NCBI GenBank assembly: GCA_003506895.1
Contig: DNXO01000069.1
Location: 53,450 to 86,855 of the forward strand
Reading direction: 5' to 3'
DNA from: Acetobacteraceae bacterium
Lineage (GTDB): Bacteria > Pseudomonadota > Alphaproteobacteria > Acetobacterales > Acetobacteraceae
DNA: 33,406 bases
Positions 8,030 through 16,551 of the stretch are shown one piece after another. The notes beneath the pieces are model-generated. The model saw only the letters and a program-made list of their open reading frames with translations, was not told the DNA's origin and searched no databases. Made by a program: the position numbers and the translations under genes. Position 1 is the stretch's first letter. Every line of letters begins with the position of its first letter.

Positions 8030-8908
8030 ATGGCGACACAGACGTTCAGGATCGGAGACACCATCGTTCACCGCATCATCGAGATGGAGTGCGGGTTCAC
8101 GCCGGCGCTTGAATTCCTGCCGACCCTGACGCCCCAGCAACTGGCGGACAGCCGGGAGTGGATGAAGAACCCGATGGCGCTGGATGAGCAAGATCGTCTG
8201 GTGCTGTGTTTTCAGGCTTATATCATCCGTACTGGCAAGCACACGATCCTGGTCGATAGTTGCGTCGGCAACGACAAAAATCGCCCGGCGCGGCCGATCT
8301 GGCACATGAAGACGGACAGCGTGTTCATGGACGGGTTGAAAGAAATCGGGCTGACGGTCAACGACATCGATTTCGTGCTGTGTACGCATCTGCACGTCGA
8401 TCATGTCGGCTGGAACACGCGGCTGGAGAACGGCCGCTGGGTGCCGACCTTCCCTCGGGCGCGTTACCTTTTCTCCAAGACCGAACTGGACTTTTGGCTG
8501 GCGGAGAACGACAAGGCGACGGTCCCGCCGATCGCCGACAGCGTGATTCCCATTGTCGAAGCCAAGCGGCATGACCTGGTGACCAGCGACCATGCGCTGA
8601 ACGATCTGGTGTCGCTGATTCCGACGCCTGGCCACACGATCGACCATTACGCGGTCACGCTGGGCAAGGGCGGCAAGGACGCGATCTTCACTGGCGATTT
8701 CATTCACACGCCGCTGCAGGCGAAGTGGCCGGATTTGGCGATGCGCATCGACTACGATCCGCTTCAGAGTTCCGCCACGCGCTGGAAACTGCTGGAGTCG
8801 CTGTGTGACACGAATACGCAATGCTGCTTCGCGCATTTCCCCACGCCGTCCCGCGGCTACATCAAGCGGTGGGGCGATGGGTTCAAGTGTGAGTATATCA
8901 CCGAGTAA
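8030..8908 (+). CDS. MBL-fold metallo-hydrolase
   Basis: A 292-residue metallo-beta-lactamase-fold hydrolase. The signature H-L-H-V-D-H is at residues 120-125, with further metal ligands His202 (TPGHTIDH), Asp223 (TGDFIH) and probably His269 (FAHFPTP). This gives a full dinuclear zinc site. Overall layout is like the AHL-lactonase-related branch that hydrolyses lactones and esters, but I cannot name the substrate. There is no signal peptide, so it is probably cytoplasmic. A GGGAGG ribosome site precedes the ATG. It is probably a single gene, ended by a strong hairpin shared with the convergent NTF2-like gene. Confidence 0.9.
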   Translation: MATQTFRIGDTIVHRIIEMECGFTPALEFLPTLTPQQLADSREWMKNPMALDEQDRLVLCFQAYIIRTGKHTILVDSCVGNDKNRPARPIWHMKTDSVFMDGLKEIGLTVNDIDFVLCTHLHVDHVGWNTRLENGRWVPTFPRARYLFSKTELDFWLAENDKATVPPIADSVIPIVEAKRHDLVTSDHALNDLVSLIPTPGHTIDHYAVTLGKGGKDAIFTGDFIHTPLQAKWPDLAMRIDYDPLQSSATRWKLLESLCDTNTQCCFAHFPTPSRGYIKRWGDGFKCEYITE

Positions 8909-8921
8909 CGAGAAGCGTTTG

Positions 8922-8952
8922 GGCACGACCGGCCAGAATCGGCCGGCGTGCC
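8922..8952. terminator. Strong hairpin between convergent genes
   Basis: Arms GGCACG-A-CCGGCC and GGCCGG-CGTGCC (12 pairs, one bulged A) enclose a 6-base loop, 13 bases after the MBL stop and 6 bases from the opposing gene's stop. There is no T tract, but the position suits bidirectional termination. Confidence 0.5.
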
Positions 8953-8958
8953 GATCCG

Positions 8959-9431
8959 CTATAAACCCAGATCGCTCAGCCCCGGGTGGTCCGCCGGCCT
9001 AGGTCCGCCGGCATCCCAACGAAACAACCGATCCTCCGCGCCGATCGGCAAATCGTTGATGCTCGCGTGTCGCGCGCGCATTAGCCCGTGTGCGTCGAAC
9101 GCCCAGTTCTCATTCCCATAAGCTCGGAACCAGTTCCCCGAATCATCGCGGTATTCGTAAGCAAACCGCACCGCGATCCGGTCATCCGTAAATGCCCACA
9201 GCTCTTTGATCAGCCGGTAATCCAGTTCGCGGTTCCACTTCCGGGTCAAGAACGCCACGATCGCGGGCCGGCCTTGCAGGAACTCGCTGCGGTTCCGCCA
9301 GACGCTGTCCTCGGTGTAGGCCAGCGACACCTTCTCGGGGTTCCGCCCGTTCCAGCCATCCTCCGCCGCCCGGACTTTCTGCCGAGCGGTTTCGAGTGTG
9401 AAGGGAGGGAGTGGGGGCGAGTGGTTGTCAT
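8959..9431 (-). pseudogene. NTF2-like (DUF1348) protein, reading frame broken near the start
   Basis: A small NTF2-fold protein of the DUF1348 family; function unknown. The uninterrupted frame runs from a GTG at 9330 to 8959 (123 residues: LAYTEDSVWRNR, TRKWNRELDYRLIKELW, ASINDLP, ending DHPGLSDLGL). The family's first 30 or so residues are also encoded upstream in that same frame (FTLETARQKVRAAEDGWNG), but no start codon serves them. The only good start, ATG 9431 with GGAG 10 bases upstream and 5 bases after the gpmI stop, is in another frame. One extra C in the C5 run at 9413-9417 would join them into a normal 157-residue protein. It is therefore a frameshift, a sequence error, or slippage at the run. 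Confidence 0.8.
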
Positions 9432-9436
9432 CGGGT

Positions 9437-10954
9437 CTATGCTCCGGTGATCGAGTGCCCGGTCATCTCCTTCGGTTGCGGGATCCCCAGCAGCGCGAGC
9501 AACGTCGGGGCGAGGTCCGCCAGACGGCCCTCATGCAACGCGTTGGCGCCGCTGCCCATCAGTACCACGGGCACCGGGTTTGTGGTGTGCGCGGTGTGCG
9601 GGCCGCCCGTTTCAGGGTCTTTCATCAGCTCGCAGTTGCCATGATCGGCGGTCACCAGCAGCGCGCCACCCTGGCGCTTGATCGCGGCGGCGATGCGGCC
9701 CAGGCCGGTATCGACTGTCTCCACCGCTTTGATCGCGGCGGACAGAACGCCTGTATGGCCCACCATGTCGGGGTTGGCATAATTCAGCACGATCAGGTCG
9801 TATTTCCCCGAATCGATCGCCTCGACAGCCTTGTCGGTCAGTTCGGGGGCGGACATCTCCGGTTGCAGGTCGTACGTGGCGACCTTGGGCGAGGGGACCA
9901 TGATGCGGTCCTCGCCGGGATAGGCGATTTCCCGGCCGCCGTTCAGGAAGTAGGTGACGTGCGGGTACTTTTCCGTCTCCGCCATCCGAAGCTGGGTCTT
10001 GCCGGCTTTGGAGACGACTTCGCCCAGGATGTTATCCAGGTGATCCGGCGCGAACAATACACCCAGGAACGGCGCCAGCGCGTCGGAGTAACGAGTCATG
10101 CCTACCGCCGCCGAGACCGTCAGAACGCGCTTGCGCGGGAACCCGGCGAATGCCGGATCCAGCAGGGCGGCGAGGATTTCGCGTACCCGGTCGGCGCGGA
10201 AATTGAAGCACAGGATTGCGTCGCCGTCCTTCATGCCGGCGTAGTCGCCGATGACGGTGGCGGGGATGAATTCGTCGAACTTGCCGGCGGCGTAAGCGGC
10301 TTCGATCGCCGCCTCGGGCGATGCGGCGTGCGCGCCGTCGGCCTCGGCGATGGCATTATAGGCCTGGGAGACACGCTCCCACCGTTTGTCGCGGTCCATG
10401 GCGAAGTAACGACCGATCACGGTGGCGACCGGAGCGCCGTCGGGCAGTGCGGCTTGCAGGCGCTTGAGGTCCTCGCCGGCGGATTGTGGGGGCGTGTCGC
10501 GGCCGTCGGTGATGGCATGGACGGCGGTCTTGATGCCGGCCTTGTGAAGGTAGCCGGCGATGGCCGCGCCGTGGTCCTGGTGCGAATGGACGCCACCGGG
10601 CGAGACGAGGCCGATCAGGTGACAGGTGCCGCCGGTCTTCTTCAGCGCATCCACCAGTTCGACGAAGGCCGGCATCTGGGCGATGCTGCCGTCTTGCACT
10701 GCGTCGCCGATGCGCACCAGTTCCTGTTTCACCACGCGGCCGGCGCCGATGTTCAGGTGCCCGACCTCGGAATTGCCCATCTGGCCGTCCGGCAGGCCGA
10801 CATCGCGGCCGGAAGTGTGCAGGAAAGCGTGTGGGCAATTCTCCCACAGGCCGGTGAACGTCGGGGTTTTGGCCAGGCGGACGGCGTTATCGGCATTGAC
10901 CTCCCGCCAGCCGAAGCCGTCGAGGATCACCAGCATCACCGGTCGCGTCGCCAT
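9437..10954 (-). CDS. gpmI: 2,3-bisphosphoglycerate-independent phosphoglycerate mutase
   Basis: Cytoplasmic glycolytic enzyme converting 3- to 2-phosphoglycerate through a phosphoserine, with two Mn2+ ions. It has 505 residues, normal for iPGM. Asp12 (VILDGFGW) and the nucleophile Ser62 (MGNSEVGHLNIGAG) are visible. So are the substrate-contact stretches GGVHSHQDH and TDGRDTPP, the FNFRADR motif, and the C-terminal metal motifs NYANPDMVGHTG and TADHGN. AAGGA stands about 10 bases before ATG. The NTF2-like gene starts 5 bases after its stop, and a GlcG-like gene lies 75 bases upstream on the same strand, with a hairpin between. Confidence 0.96.
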   Translation of the reverse strand: MATRPVMLVILDGFGWREVNADNAVRLAKTPTFTGLWENCPHAFLHTSGRDVGLPDGQMGNSEVGHLNIGAGRVVKQELVRIGDAVQDGSIAQMPAFVELVDALKKTGGTCHLIGLVSPGGVHSHQDHGAAIAGYLHKAGIKTAVHAITDGRDTPPQSAGEDLKRLQAALPDGAPVATVIGRYFAMDRDKRWERVSQAYNAIAEADGAHAASPEAAIEAAYAAGKFDEFIPATVIGDYAGMKDGDAILCFNFRADRVREILAALLDPAFAGFPRKRVLTVSAAVGMTRYSDALAPFLGVLFAPDHLDNILGEVVSKAGKTQLRMAETEKYPHVTYFLNGGREIAYPGEDRIMVPSPKVATYDLQPEMSAPELTDKAVEAIDSGKYDLIVLNYANPDMVGHTGVLSAAIKAVETVDTGLGRIAAAIKRQGGALLVTADHGNCELMKDPETGGPHTAHTTNPVPVVLMGSGANALHEGRLADLAPTLLALLGIPQPKEMTGHSITGA

Positions 10955-10983
10955 GGTTCAGTCGTCCTTCTGTTTGCCCAGGT

Positions 10984-11008
10984 CCCGGGCGCCTGCGTAG
11001 CGCCCGGG
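10984..11008 (-). terminator. Hairpin between the GlcG-like gene and gpmI
   Basis: Perfect 9-base arms CCCGGGCGC and GCGCCCGGG around a 7-base loop, 21 bases after the GlcG-like stop. No T tract follows on the minus strand, so it may end or attenuate transcription before gpmI, or only shape the mRNA. Confidence 0.4.
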
Positions 11009-11029
11009 GTTGTGAGGGGCAAGAAGGGG

Positions 11030-11557
11030 CTACTTCACACCTAACGCTTCCAGCCCGGCCTTCGCTGTCACAGCGTCCTGCGTAAAGATGCCCCCGCTGG
11101 CGCCAATCGCGCCCACCAGTTTGCCGTCGATCACGATCGGGAAGCCTCCTTCGCTGGCAACCCCGCCATTCAACGCGAGCAGGCTCAGCATGTTCGGGGA
11201 CCCGCCGTTGGCGGCGGTCTGGAACACCCCGGATGGACGCCGGAACAGTGCGGCGGTGCGCGCCTTTGCCTGGGAGATCGAGATGGACGCGTACTGCGTG
11301 CCGTCCATCGTCGCGTGCGCCACCAGATTGCCGGCGGGATCGACGACCGAGATCGACATCTTCCAGTTATGCTTCTTGGCTTCGGCCGCCGCCGCCATGA
11401 TCGCCTTTTGCGCCGCATCCATGCCGATCGGCGTGCCATAGGGAATATCGAACGGCATGACTTCCGGCACAGGCACCGGGGTGGCTGCCGGCGCCTGGGC
11501 GTGGGCCAGGGGCGCGGCAAGTGCAAGAGCGGCGATGATTGTTGCGGCGATGCGCAT
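11030..11557 (-). CDS. Exported GlcG/HbpS-family protein
   Basis: A 175-residue protein with a clear Sec signal peptide (residues 1-20, ending A-H-A before QAPAAT), so it should be periplasmic. The rest is one GlcG/HbpS (DUF336) domain, with VVDPAGNLVAHATMDG, SISQAKARTA and GGFPIVIDGKLVGAIGASGG typical of the family. Some members bind haem; others accompany glycolate or diol metabolism genes with unknown roles. I chose ATG 11557 because it begins the signal peptide and has GGAGG 9 bases upstream; the open frame extends to 11644 without such support. It is divergent from the D-aminoacylase gene across 152 bases. Confidence 0.85.
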   Translation of the reverse strand: MRIAATIIAALALAAPLAHAQAPAATPVPVPEVMPFDIPYGTPIGMDAAQKAIMAAAAEAKKHNWKMSISVVDPAGNLVAHATMDGTQYASISISQAKARTAALFRRPSGVFQTAANGGSPNMLSLLALNGGVASEGGFPIVIDGKLVGAIGASGGIFTQDAVTAKAGLEALGVK

Positions 11558-11709
11558 TGTTAAAACCTCCCATTTATACCTGCCGCTTCTACGGCGGTTC
11601 ATGGTTGGTACGTCCGAAACGGTTTCCCGGCAATACATCCCCAAACTTGACCGATTATCCTGGCAGGTTTCCCATATCGTCCGGGAAGAACGAAACCAGG
11701 AGCGGGCGA

Positions 11710-13428
11710 ATGCATGATACGGTGATCCGAGGCGGCACCATCGTCGATGGTACCGGGAAAGCAGCCTATACTGGCGATGTGGCGATGGACGGCGACAAGA
11801 TCGCCCAGGTCGGCGGCAAGGCTGGTCCCGGGAAGCGGGAGATTGACGCGAACGGCCTGCTGGTGACGCCGGGCTGGGTGGACGTCCATACCCACTACGA
11901 TGGTCAGGCTACCTGGGACCCGGTGCTGGCGCCGTCCTCCTGGCACGGTGTGACCACCATCCTGTTTGGCAATTGCGGTGTCGGGTTCGCGCCGGTGCGG
12001 AACGAGGATCATTCGGCCTTGATCGGCATGATGGAATCAATCGAGGAAATTCCCGGGATCACCCTCGCCGACGGGTTGAAATGGAACTGGGAGACGTTCC
12101 CGCAATATCTGGATGCGCTGGACCATCTGCCACGGGCAATCGATATCGCCGCGCAGATTCCGCACCATCCCCTGCGGGTCTATGTGATGGGCGACCGAGC
12201 GATCAATCGCGAACCGGCGACTGGCGATGATATCGCGGCGATGCGCGACGCGGTGCGGGCAGGGCTGGAGGCGGGGGCGTTCGGGTTCACCACGTCGCGG
12301 ACCAATTCGCACAAGACGCCGACGGGCGAGATGGTGCCGGGCCGGTATTCGGATGTGGATGAACTGCTGGGCATCGGCTCTGCGTTCAAGGGTCTGAAGC
12401 ACGGCGCGTTCGGGGTGAACAGCGACTTCGATGATGAGGCCGAAGAGTTGAAGTGGATGACCAAACTGGGCCAGGACACCGGGCGCCCAGTGTGGTTCCT
12501 GCTGACCGACCGGCCCACCGACACGGTGCGCTGGCGCCGCCTGATGGACGGGGTTCATAAAGCTCGGTCGCAGGGTGCGATGGTCACCGCGCAGATCGCC
12601 GGCCGGCCGGTCGGGGTGATGTTGGGGATCGATACGGCGTTGAACCCGTTCTCCATCCGGCCCAGCTACCAGGCGCTGCTTCAATTGCCGGTCGCGGAAC
12701 GGATCAAGCGAATGCAGGACCCGGCGTTTCGTGCGCGGGTGTTGTCGGAGGCGCCGTCGCCGCAACTGTTGAACCGGCTGTCGCAGTTTCGCCAGCATAT
12801 CGTGACCCGCTGGAACCGCATGTTCCCGATGGCCGATCCGCCGAACTATGAACCGGAAGAGAAGGACTCCATCGCGGCGATCGCGGCCCGATCGAACCAC
12901 ACGCCGGATGAGGTTGCATACGACTACCTTGCCGGTGGAGCGGAGCGGTTCCTGTTCTTCCCGATCGTCGGCTACAACGAGGATAATCTGGACATCATTC
13001 ACACGATGCTGACCGACGATGCCACGATCCTCGGGCTTTCCGACGGCGGCGCGCATTGCTCGTCGATCGTCGATGCCAGCGTGCCGTCCTGGATGCTGAT
13101 CCACTGGGCGCGTGATCGGTCGCGCGGCCCGCGGTTGCCGCTGGAGACGATGGTGCGGCGCCAGACCAGCGAGACGGCCGACTTCTTCGGCTTCCATGAC
13201 CGGGGTCGTTTGGCCGTGGGCAAGAAAGCTGACGTCAACGTGATCGACTACGCGGCGATGCGCCTGCACATTCCCGAAGTCGTTTACGACCTGCCGATGA
13301 ACGGGCGGCGCCTGGTGCAGCGTGTCGATGGCTACCGAAACACGTTCGTTTCGGGCACGTCCACCTTCGAGAACGGTGTCTATACGGGCGCTACACCGGG
13401 CAGGTTGGTGCGCGCCCGCACCGTTTGA
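11710..13428 (+). CDS. N-acyl-D-amino-acid deacylase (amidohydrolase superfamily)
   Basis: A 572-residue metal-dependent amidohydrolase of the D-aminoacylase/dihydroorotase-like group, which frees D-amino acids from N-acyl derivatives. Metal-site features are His60 and His62 (DVHTHYDG) and Cys89 (GNCGVGFAP), the bridging Cys typical of D-aminoacylases. A catalytic Asp sits in GLSDGGAHC. A C-terminal beta-sandwich portion (GRLAVGKKADVNVID) closes the protein. It is longer than classical D-aminoacylase (about 480) and matches a common longer subfamily whose substrates are poorly known. ATG 11710 follows AGGAG by 8 bases. A strong terminator follows the stop. No transporter or racemase gene is beside it. 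Confidence 0.88.
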   Translation: MHDTVIRGGTIVDGTGKAAYTGDVAMDGDKIAQVGGKAGPGKREIDANGLLVTPGWVDVHTHYDGQATWDPVLAPSSWHGVTTILFGNCGVGFAPVRNEDHSALIGMMESIEEIPGITLADGLKWNWETFPQYLDALDHLPRAIDIAAQIPHHPLRVYVMGDRAINREPATGDDIAAMRDAVRAGLEAGAFGFTTSRTNSHKTPTGEMVPGRYSDVDELLGIGSAFKGLKHGAFGVNSDFDDEAEELKWMTKLGQDTGRPVWFLLTDRPTDTVRWRRLMDGVHKARSQGAMVTAQIAGRPVGVMLGIDTALNPFSIRPSYQALLQLPVAERIKRMQDPAFRARVLSEAPSPQLLNRLSQFRQHIVTRWNRMFPMADPPNYEPEEKDSIAAIAARSNHTPDEVAYDYLAGGAERFLFFPIVGYNEDNLDIIHTMLTDDATILGLSDGGAHCSSIVDASVPSWMLIHWARDRSRGPRLPLETMVRRQTSETADFFGFHDRGRLAVGKKADVNVIDYAAMRLHIPEVVYDLPMNGRRLVQRVDGYRNTFVSGTSTFENGVYTGATPGRLVRARTV

Positions 13429-13446
13429 GTTACGTTGACGGATGGG

Positions 13447-13478
13447 ATGGGCGGTGCCATCAGGTACCGCCCATTTTT
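13447..13478 (+). terminator. Intrinsic terminator after the D-aminoacylase gene
   Basis: Twelve-base arms (13447-13458 and 13463-13474, one G-T pair) with an ATCA loop, followed by T5 at 13474-13478. It lies 18 bases after the stop and before the next start. Confidence 0.88.
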
Positions 13479-13502
13479 ATGCGATGGAACCGGGGAATAA
13501 TG

Positions 13503-14456
13503 ATGGAAAAACGTAGTCTGGGTCAATCATCTTTGGAAGTGTCGCCGATTACCTTCGGCTGCAACGTGTTCGGCTGGACGGCCGATGAGAAGACATCCTT
13601 CGCTCTACTGGATGCCTGGGTCGATGCTGGGTTCAACTTCCTGGACACCGCCGATGTTTACTCGCGCTGGCACACCGGCAACAGCGGCGGCGAGTCCGAG
13701 GCGATTATCGGCAAGTGGCTGAAGGCCCGCGGCAACCGCGACAAAATCGTGCTGGCAACCAAGCTCGGTATCGAGATGGGGCCGAACAAGAAGGGCCTGT
13801 CGCGCGCGTATATGCAGACCGCGGTCGAGGACTCCCTGCGTCGGCTCCAGACGGACTACATCGATCTTTACCAGTCGCACCGCGACGACCCGGAAACACC
13901 GATTGAAGAGACACTGTCGGCGTATGCCGATCTGATCAAGGCCGGCAAGGTTCGTGAAATCGGGGCTTCGAATTTCTCGGCGGACCGTCTGGCTGAGTCC
14001 CTGAAGGTCAGCGCCGCGAAGGGGCTGCCGCGGTATCAGAGTCTGCAGCCGCAGTACAGCCTTGTAGAGCGCGCCGAGTTCGAAGGTCCGCTGGAAGATC
14101 TGTGTCTGGCTGAAAAAATTGGTGTCATCGGATACTACTCCCTGGCCAGCGGGTTTCTGACCGGGAAGTACCGGTCCAAAGCGGATATGGAAGGCCGGAT
14201 TCGTGGACCTCGGGTCGAGAAATACCTGAACGACTATGGCTTCGGCGTGATCAAGGCGCTGGATGAGGTCGCTGCCCGCTACGAGGCGAAGCCGGGACAA
14301 ATCGCGCTGGCGTGGCTGATTGCAAGACCAAGCGTAACGGCGCCGATTGCAAGCGCAACGAATTTGGAGCAGTTGGCGGAATTGGTCGAGGCGGCGGAGA
14401 TCGACCTTGATGCGGACTCGATCGCCCGGATCGACGCTGCGAGTAAGCCTCGGTAA
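13503..14456 (+). CDS. Aldo/keto reductase
   Basis: A 317-residue NADPH-dependent TIM-barrel oxidoreductase of the AKR superfamily. The catalytic tetrad is complete: Asp48, Tyr53, Lys87 and His126 (FLDTADVY, LATKLG, YQSHRDD). The C-terminal cofactor region reads PIASATNLEQLAEL, typical of the family. Physiological substrate unknown. Two ATGs stand side by side at 13500 and 13503. GGGGA at 13492-13496 is better spaced from the second, so I took that. It has its own transcription unit: a terminator lies 25 bases upstream and a hairpin follows the stop. Confidence 0.92.
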   Translation: MEKRSLGQSSLEVSPITFGCNVFGWTADEKTSFALLDAWVDAGFNFLDTADVYSRWHTGNSGGESEAIIGKWLKARGNRDKIVLATKLGIEMGPNKKGLSRAYMQTAVEDSLRRLQTDYIDLYQSHRDDPETPIEETLSAYADLIKAGKVREIGASNFSADRLAESLKVSAAKGLPRYQSLQPQYSLVERAEFEGPLEDLCLAEKIGVIGYYSLASGFLTGKYRSKADMEGRIRGPRVEKYLNDYGFGVIKALDEVAARYEAKPGQIALAWLIARPSVTAPIASATNLEQLAELVEAAEIDLDADSIARIDAASKPR

Positions 14457-14469
14457 CGGACGCGACAAA

Positions 14470-14499
14470 GACCCTTCGGGACGGCGGTTCCGGAGGGTC
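14470..14499 (+). terminator. Hairpin after the aldo/keto reductase gene
   Basis: Ten-base arms (14470-14479 and 14490-14499, one G-T pair) with a 10-base loop, 13 bases after the stop. A T-rich but interrupted stretch follows, so it is a likely terminator of moderate strength. Confidence 0.55.
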
Positions 14500-14564
14500 G
14501 AACCTGTCTTCTTATTTGCTTTACGTCAGTCGCGGAGTAGGCGCAGGATGCCCGGACGACAAGA

Positions 14565-14584
14565 CGGCCGGAAAAATCCGGCCG
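14565..14584 (+). other. Perfect hairpin just upstream of a ribosome site
   Basis: CGGCCGGA, loop AAAA, TCCGGCCG. It ends 5 bases before the GGGAG of the next gene, so it could affect translation initiation or protect the mRNA 5' end. Confidence 0.45.
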
Positions 14585-14602
14585 CGTCAGGGAGCCTCCG
14601 TC

Positions 14603-15799
14603 ATGAAAACAACAAGCGCGTTTCCGCGCCGCTGTGTGCTGGCCGGTGGAATCAGTCTTCTCGCATCGCCCGCTGTCATAGGTAGAACTGCCGCCGCGAC
14701 CCGCGGCGTAACAGGCACCGAGATTACCATCGGGACGATGACCGACCTTTCGGGCGTGACCGCTGTTCAGGGCGTGAACAACGCCAACGCTATGCGTATG
14801 GCCTTCGATGCCGTCAACGCCCGGGGCGGCATCCATGGTCGCAAGATCAAATGGGTGGTGGAGGACATGGAATACATTGTCCCCAAGGCAGTACAGGCGA
14901 TGAACAAGCTTCTCAACCGCGACAACATTTTCTTCGCTATCGGTAACGGCGGCACGCCGCACAATGACGCAGTCATGCCCTCCATGTTCGAGAAAAAAGT
15001 TCCCAACGTCTTTCCATTGACTTGCGCTCGGTCTATGTACGAGCCTTTCAACCGGCTGAAATTTGGTCAATTCTCTTCGTATTACGACCAAATGCGGGCG
15101 GGTGTGAAGTATTTCGTCGAACACGGCGGCAAGAAGACCGTGGGGTCGATGTATCAGGACACCGACTTCGGCCGGGACGTGCACGCCGGGGTGGTGGCGC
15201 AGCTTCAGGCAATGGGGTTGAAGCTCGCGGCGGAAACCGCGCACCGGCCAACCGACACCGACTTCAATGCCGCGATTGCCCGCCAGCGTGATGCCGGTTG
15301 CGACCTTATCTGCATGGGCACGATCGTGAAGGACACGACGATCATCCTGCAAACCGCTCGGAAGGTGGGCTGGGGCGTCGATTTTTGCGGGCAGTTCGCC
15401 AGCTACTCCACCGCGGTGGCAGAGGCGCCAGGCCAGCCCGCGGAGGGGTTCTATTCAATGGCGCCCGCGCTGTATCGGTATCCGGACGACCCGAAGCCGG
15501 CAGTGCAGGCCTTTACCGCCGAGTATCGCAAGCGGTTTGGTTTCGATGTCAACTATCTGGGTGAGGCCGGGTATACCTGCGCCACCTTTACCATCGCCGC
15601 CTTGGAGAAGGCCGGGCGCGATCTGACGCTGGACACCTTCATTGGGGGAATGGAGAGCATGAAGGACTGGCATGACATCTTCGACGGCCCAGCGCTGTCG
15701 CTCAGCCCGACCGACCATCATGCTTCGAGCCGGTCGTTCCTGTCGGTGGTCAAGAGCAAGCGCTGGACACCGGTGCTGGATGGGGCGTTGAGTTTTTAG
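14603..15799 (+). CDS. Periplasmic binding protein, branched-chain amino acid/amide ABC type
   Basis: A 398-residue type I periplasmic binding protein of the LivK/UrtA-like (HAAT) group. The N-terminus carries a twin-arginine-like leader (F-P-R-R-C-V-L-A-G-G then a hydrophobic run, residues 7-33). The mature part starts near GVTGTEITIGTMTDLSG, the usual first strand with a ligand-binding TDLSG turn, followed by NGGTPHND and DTDFGRD. It would bind a small amino- or carboxylic-acid-like ligand. No permease or ATPase gene is adjacent, so this is an orphan binding protein. ATG 14603 has GGGAG 8 bases upstream; the frame extends to 14516 without leader-like sequence. Confidence 0.88.
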   Translation: MKTTSAFPRRCVLAGGISLLASPAVIGRTAAATRGVTGTEITIGTMTDLSGVTAVQGVNNANAMRMAFDAVNARGGIHGRKIKWVVEDMEYIVPKAVQAMNKLLNRDNIFFAIGNGGTPHNDAVMPSMFEKKVPNVFPLTCARSMYEPFNRLKFGQFSSYYDQMRAGVKYFVEHGGKKTVGSMYQDTDFGRDVHAGVVAQLQAMGLKLAAETAHRPTDTDFNAAIARQRDAGCDLICMGTIVKDTTIILQTARKVGWGVDFCGQFASYSTAVAEAPGQPAEGFYSMAPALYRYPDDPKPAVQAFTAEYRKRFGFDVNYLGEAGYTCATFTIAALEKAGRDLTLDTFIGGMESMKDWHDIFDGPALSLSPTDHHASSRSFLSVVKSKRWTPVLDGALSF

Positions 15800-15851
15800 C
15801 TGGTATCCGGCGCGCTCGACGAAGCGTGGTGTCGCGTTGTTGGGTCTGGGC

Positions 15852-15888
15852 GGGTGAAGGCGTGGATAGCGGGCCTTCACCCGCTATC
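15852..15888. terminator. Two overlapping, mutually exclusive hairpins between convergent genes
   Basis: Hairpin A has perfect 10-base arms at 15852-15861 and 15873-15882. Hairpin B has perfect 9-base arms at 15865-15873 and 15880-15888. They share bases and cannot form together. They lie between the stops of the binding-protein and GST genes, so a bidirectional terminator role is the simplest reading. Confidence 0.45.
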
Positions 15889-15913
15889 GCGTTAGGGGCC
15901 GACCGGGCTTCCG

Positions 15914-16531
15914 TCACACCGCCGCGCTTGGCCGCGCTGCCATCCGGTCATACCAGGCCACTAGGTGCGTGTTCGCTGGGTCCAGGCCCTGCTTCACGGT
16001 CGCGCCGAATTGCAGGAACGCGAACAGGAACACATCCGCGAGTGTGAAGCGGTTGCCGCAGATGAAGGTGCGTCCGGCGATTTGCCTATCCAGCCACGCC
16101 AGCTTTTCCTGGGCGATTGCCTTCATATCCTCCGCTGCGTGTGGGATGCAGCGCATACGGTTGGAGAACAGCTTCAGCCCTTCGGCGTAACGGAACCCGG
16201 CCACCATCGGCTCGATGATCCCCAGGTCGATGCGGCGGACCCACATCCGGGTCTCGGCCCGCTCTTCCGGCGTGGAGCCGATCAGGCTGGGACCGCGGGT
16301 GGCGATCTCATCAAGATATTCACAGATCACGGTGATTTCGCTGAGGTAACTGCCGTTATCCAGTTGTAGTGCCGGCAAGGTTCCGGTCGGGTTCTTCGCC
16401 ATATAGGCTTCCTGCCGATTTTCGCCGCCAAGCAGATCGACTTTCTGCACCTCGATACCGGAAACCCCGCGTTCCGCCATGAACATCCGCACGACCTTGG
16501 GGTTGGGTCCAATTGAATCGAACAACAACAT
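15914..16531 (-). CDS. Glutathione S-transferase family protein
   Basis: A 205-residue cytosolic GST-fold protein. The N-terminal thioredoxin-like domain (1-80) has the cis-Pro motif NPTGTLPAL and the glutathione gamma-glutamyl contact in LSEITVICEYLDE. The all-helical C-terminal domain carries the capping motif FTLADVFLFAFLQF. The N-terminal Ser6 (FDSIGPNP) is a candidate catalytic residue. It starts 20 bases after the acyl-CoA synthetase stop and is probably the last gene of a leftward hydrolase-ridA-acs-gst cluster, which hints at processing or detoxification of an acyl or electrophilic compound. Substrate unknown. Confidence 0.88.
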   Translation of the reverse strand: MLLFDSIGPNPKVVRMFMAERGVSGIEVQKVDLLGGENRQEAYMAKNPTGTLPALQLDNGSYLSEITVICEYLDEIATRGPSLIGSTPEERAETRMWVRRIDLGIIEPMVAGFRYAEGLKLFSNRMRCIPHAAEDMKAIAQEKLAWLDRQIAGRTFICGNRFTLADVFLFAFLQFGATVKQGLDPANTHLVAWYDRMAARPSAAV

Positions 16532-16551
16532 TGGTACGTTTCCCTTCTTGT

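Noticed and set aside
9398..11044. 548-residue frame on the plus strand
   Set aside because: Mirror frame of gpmI, which has all catalytic motifs on the other strand.
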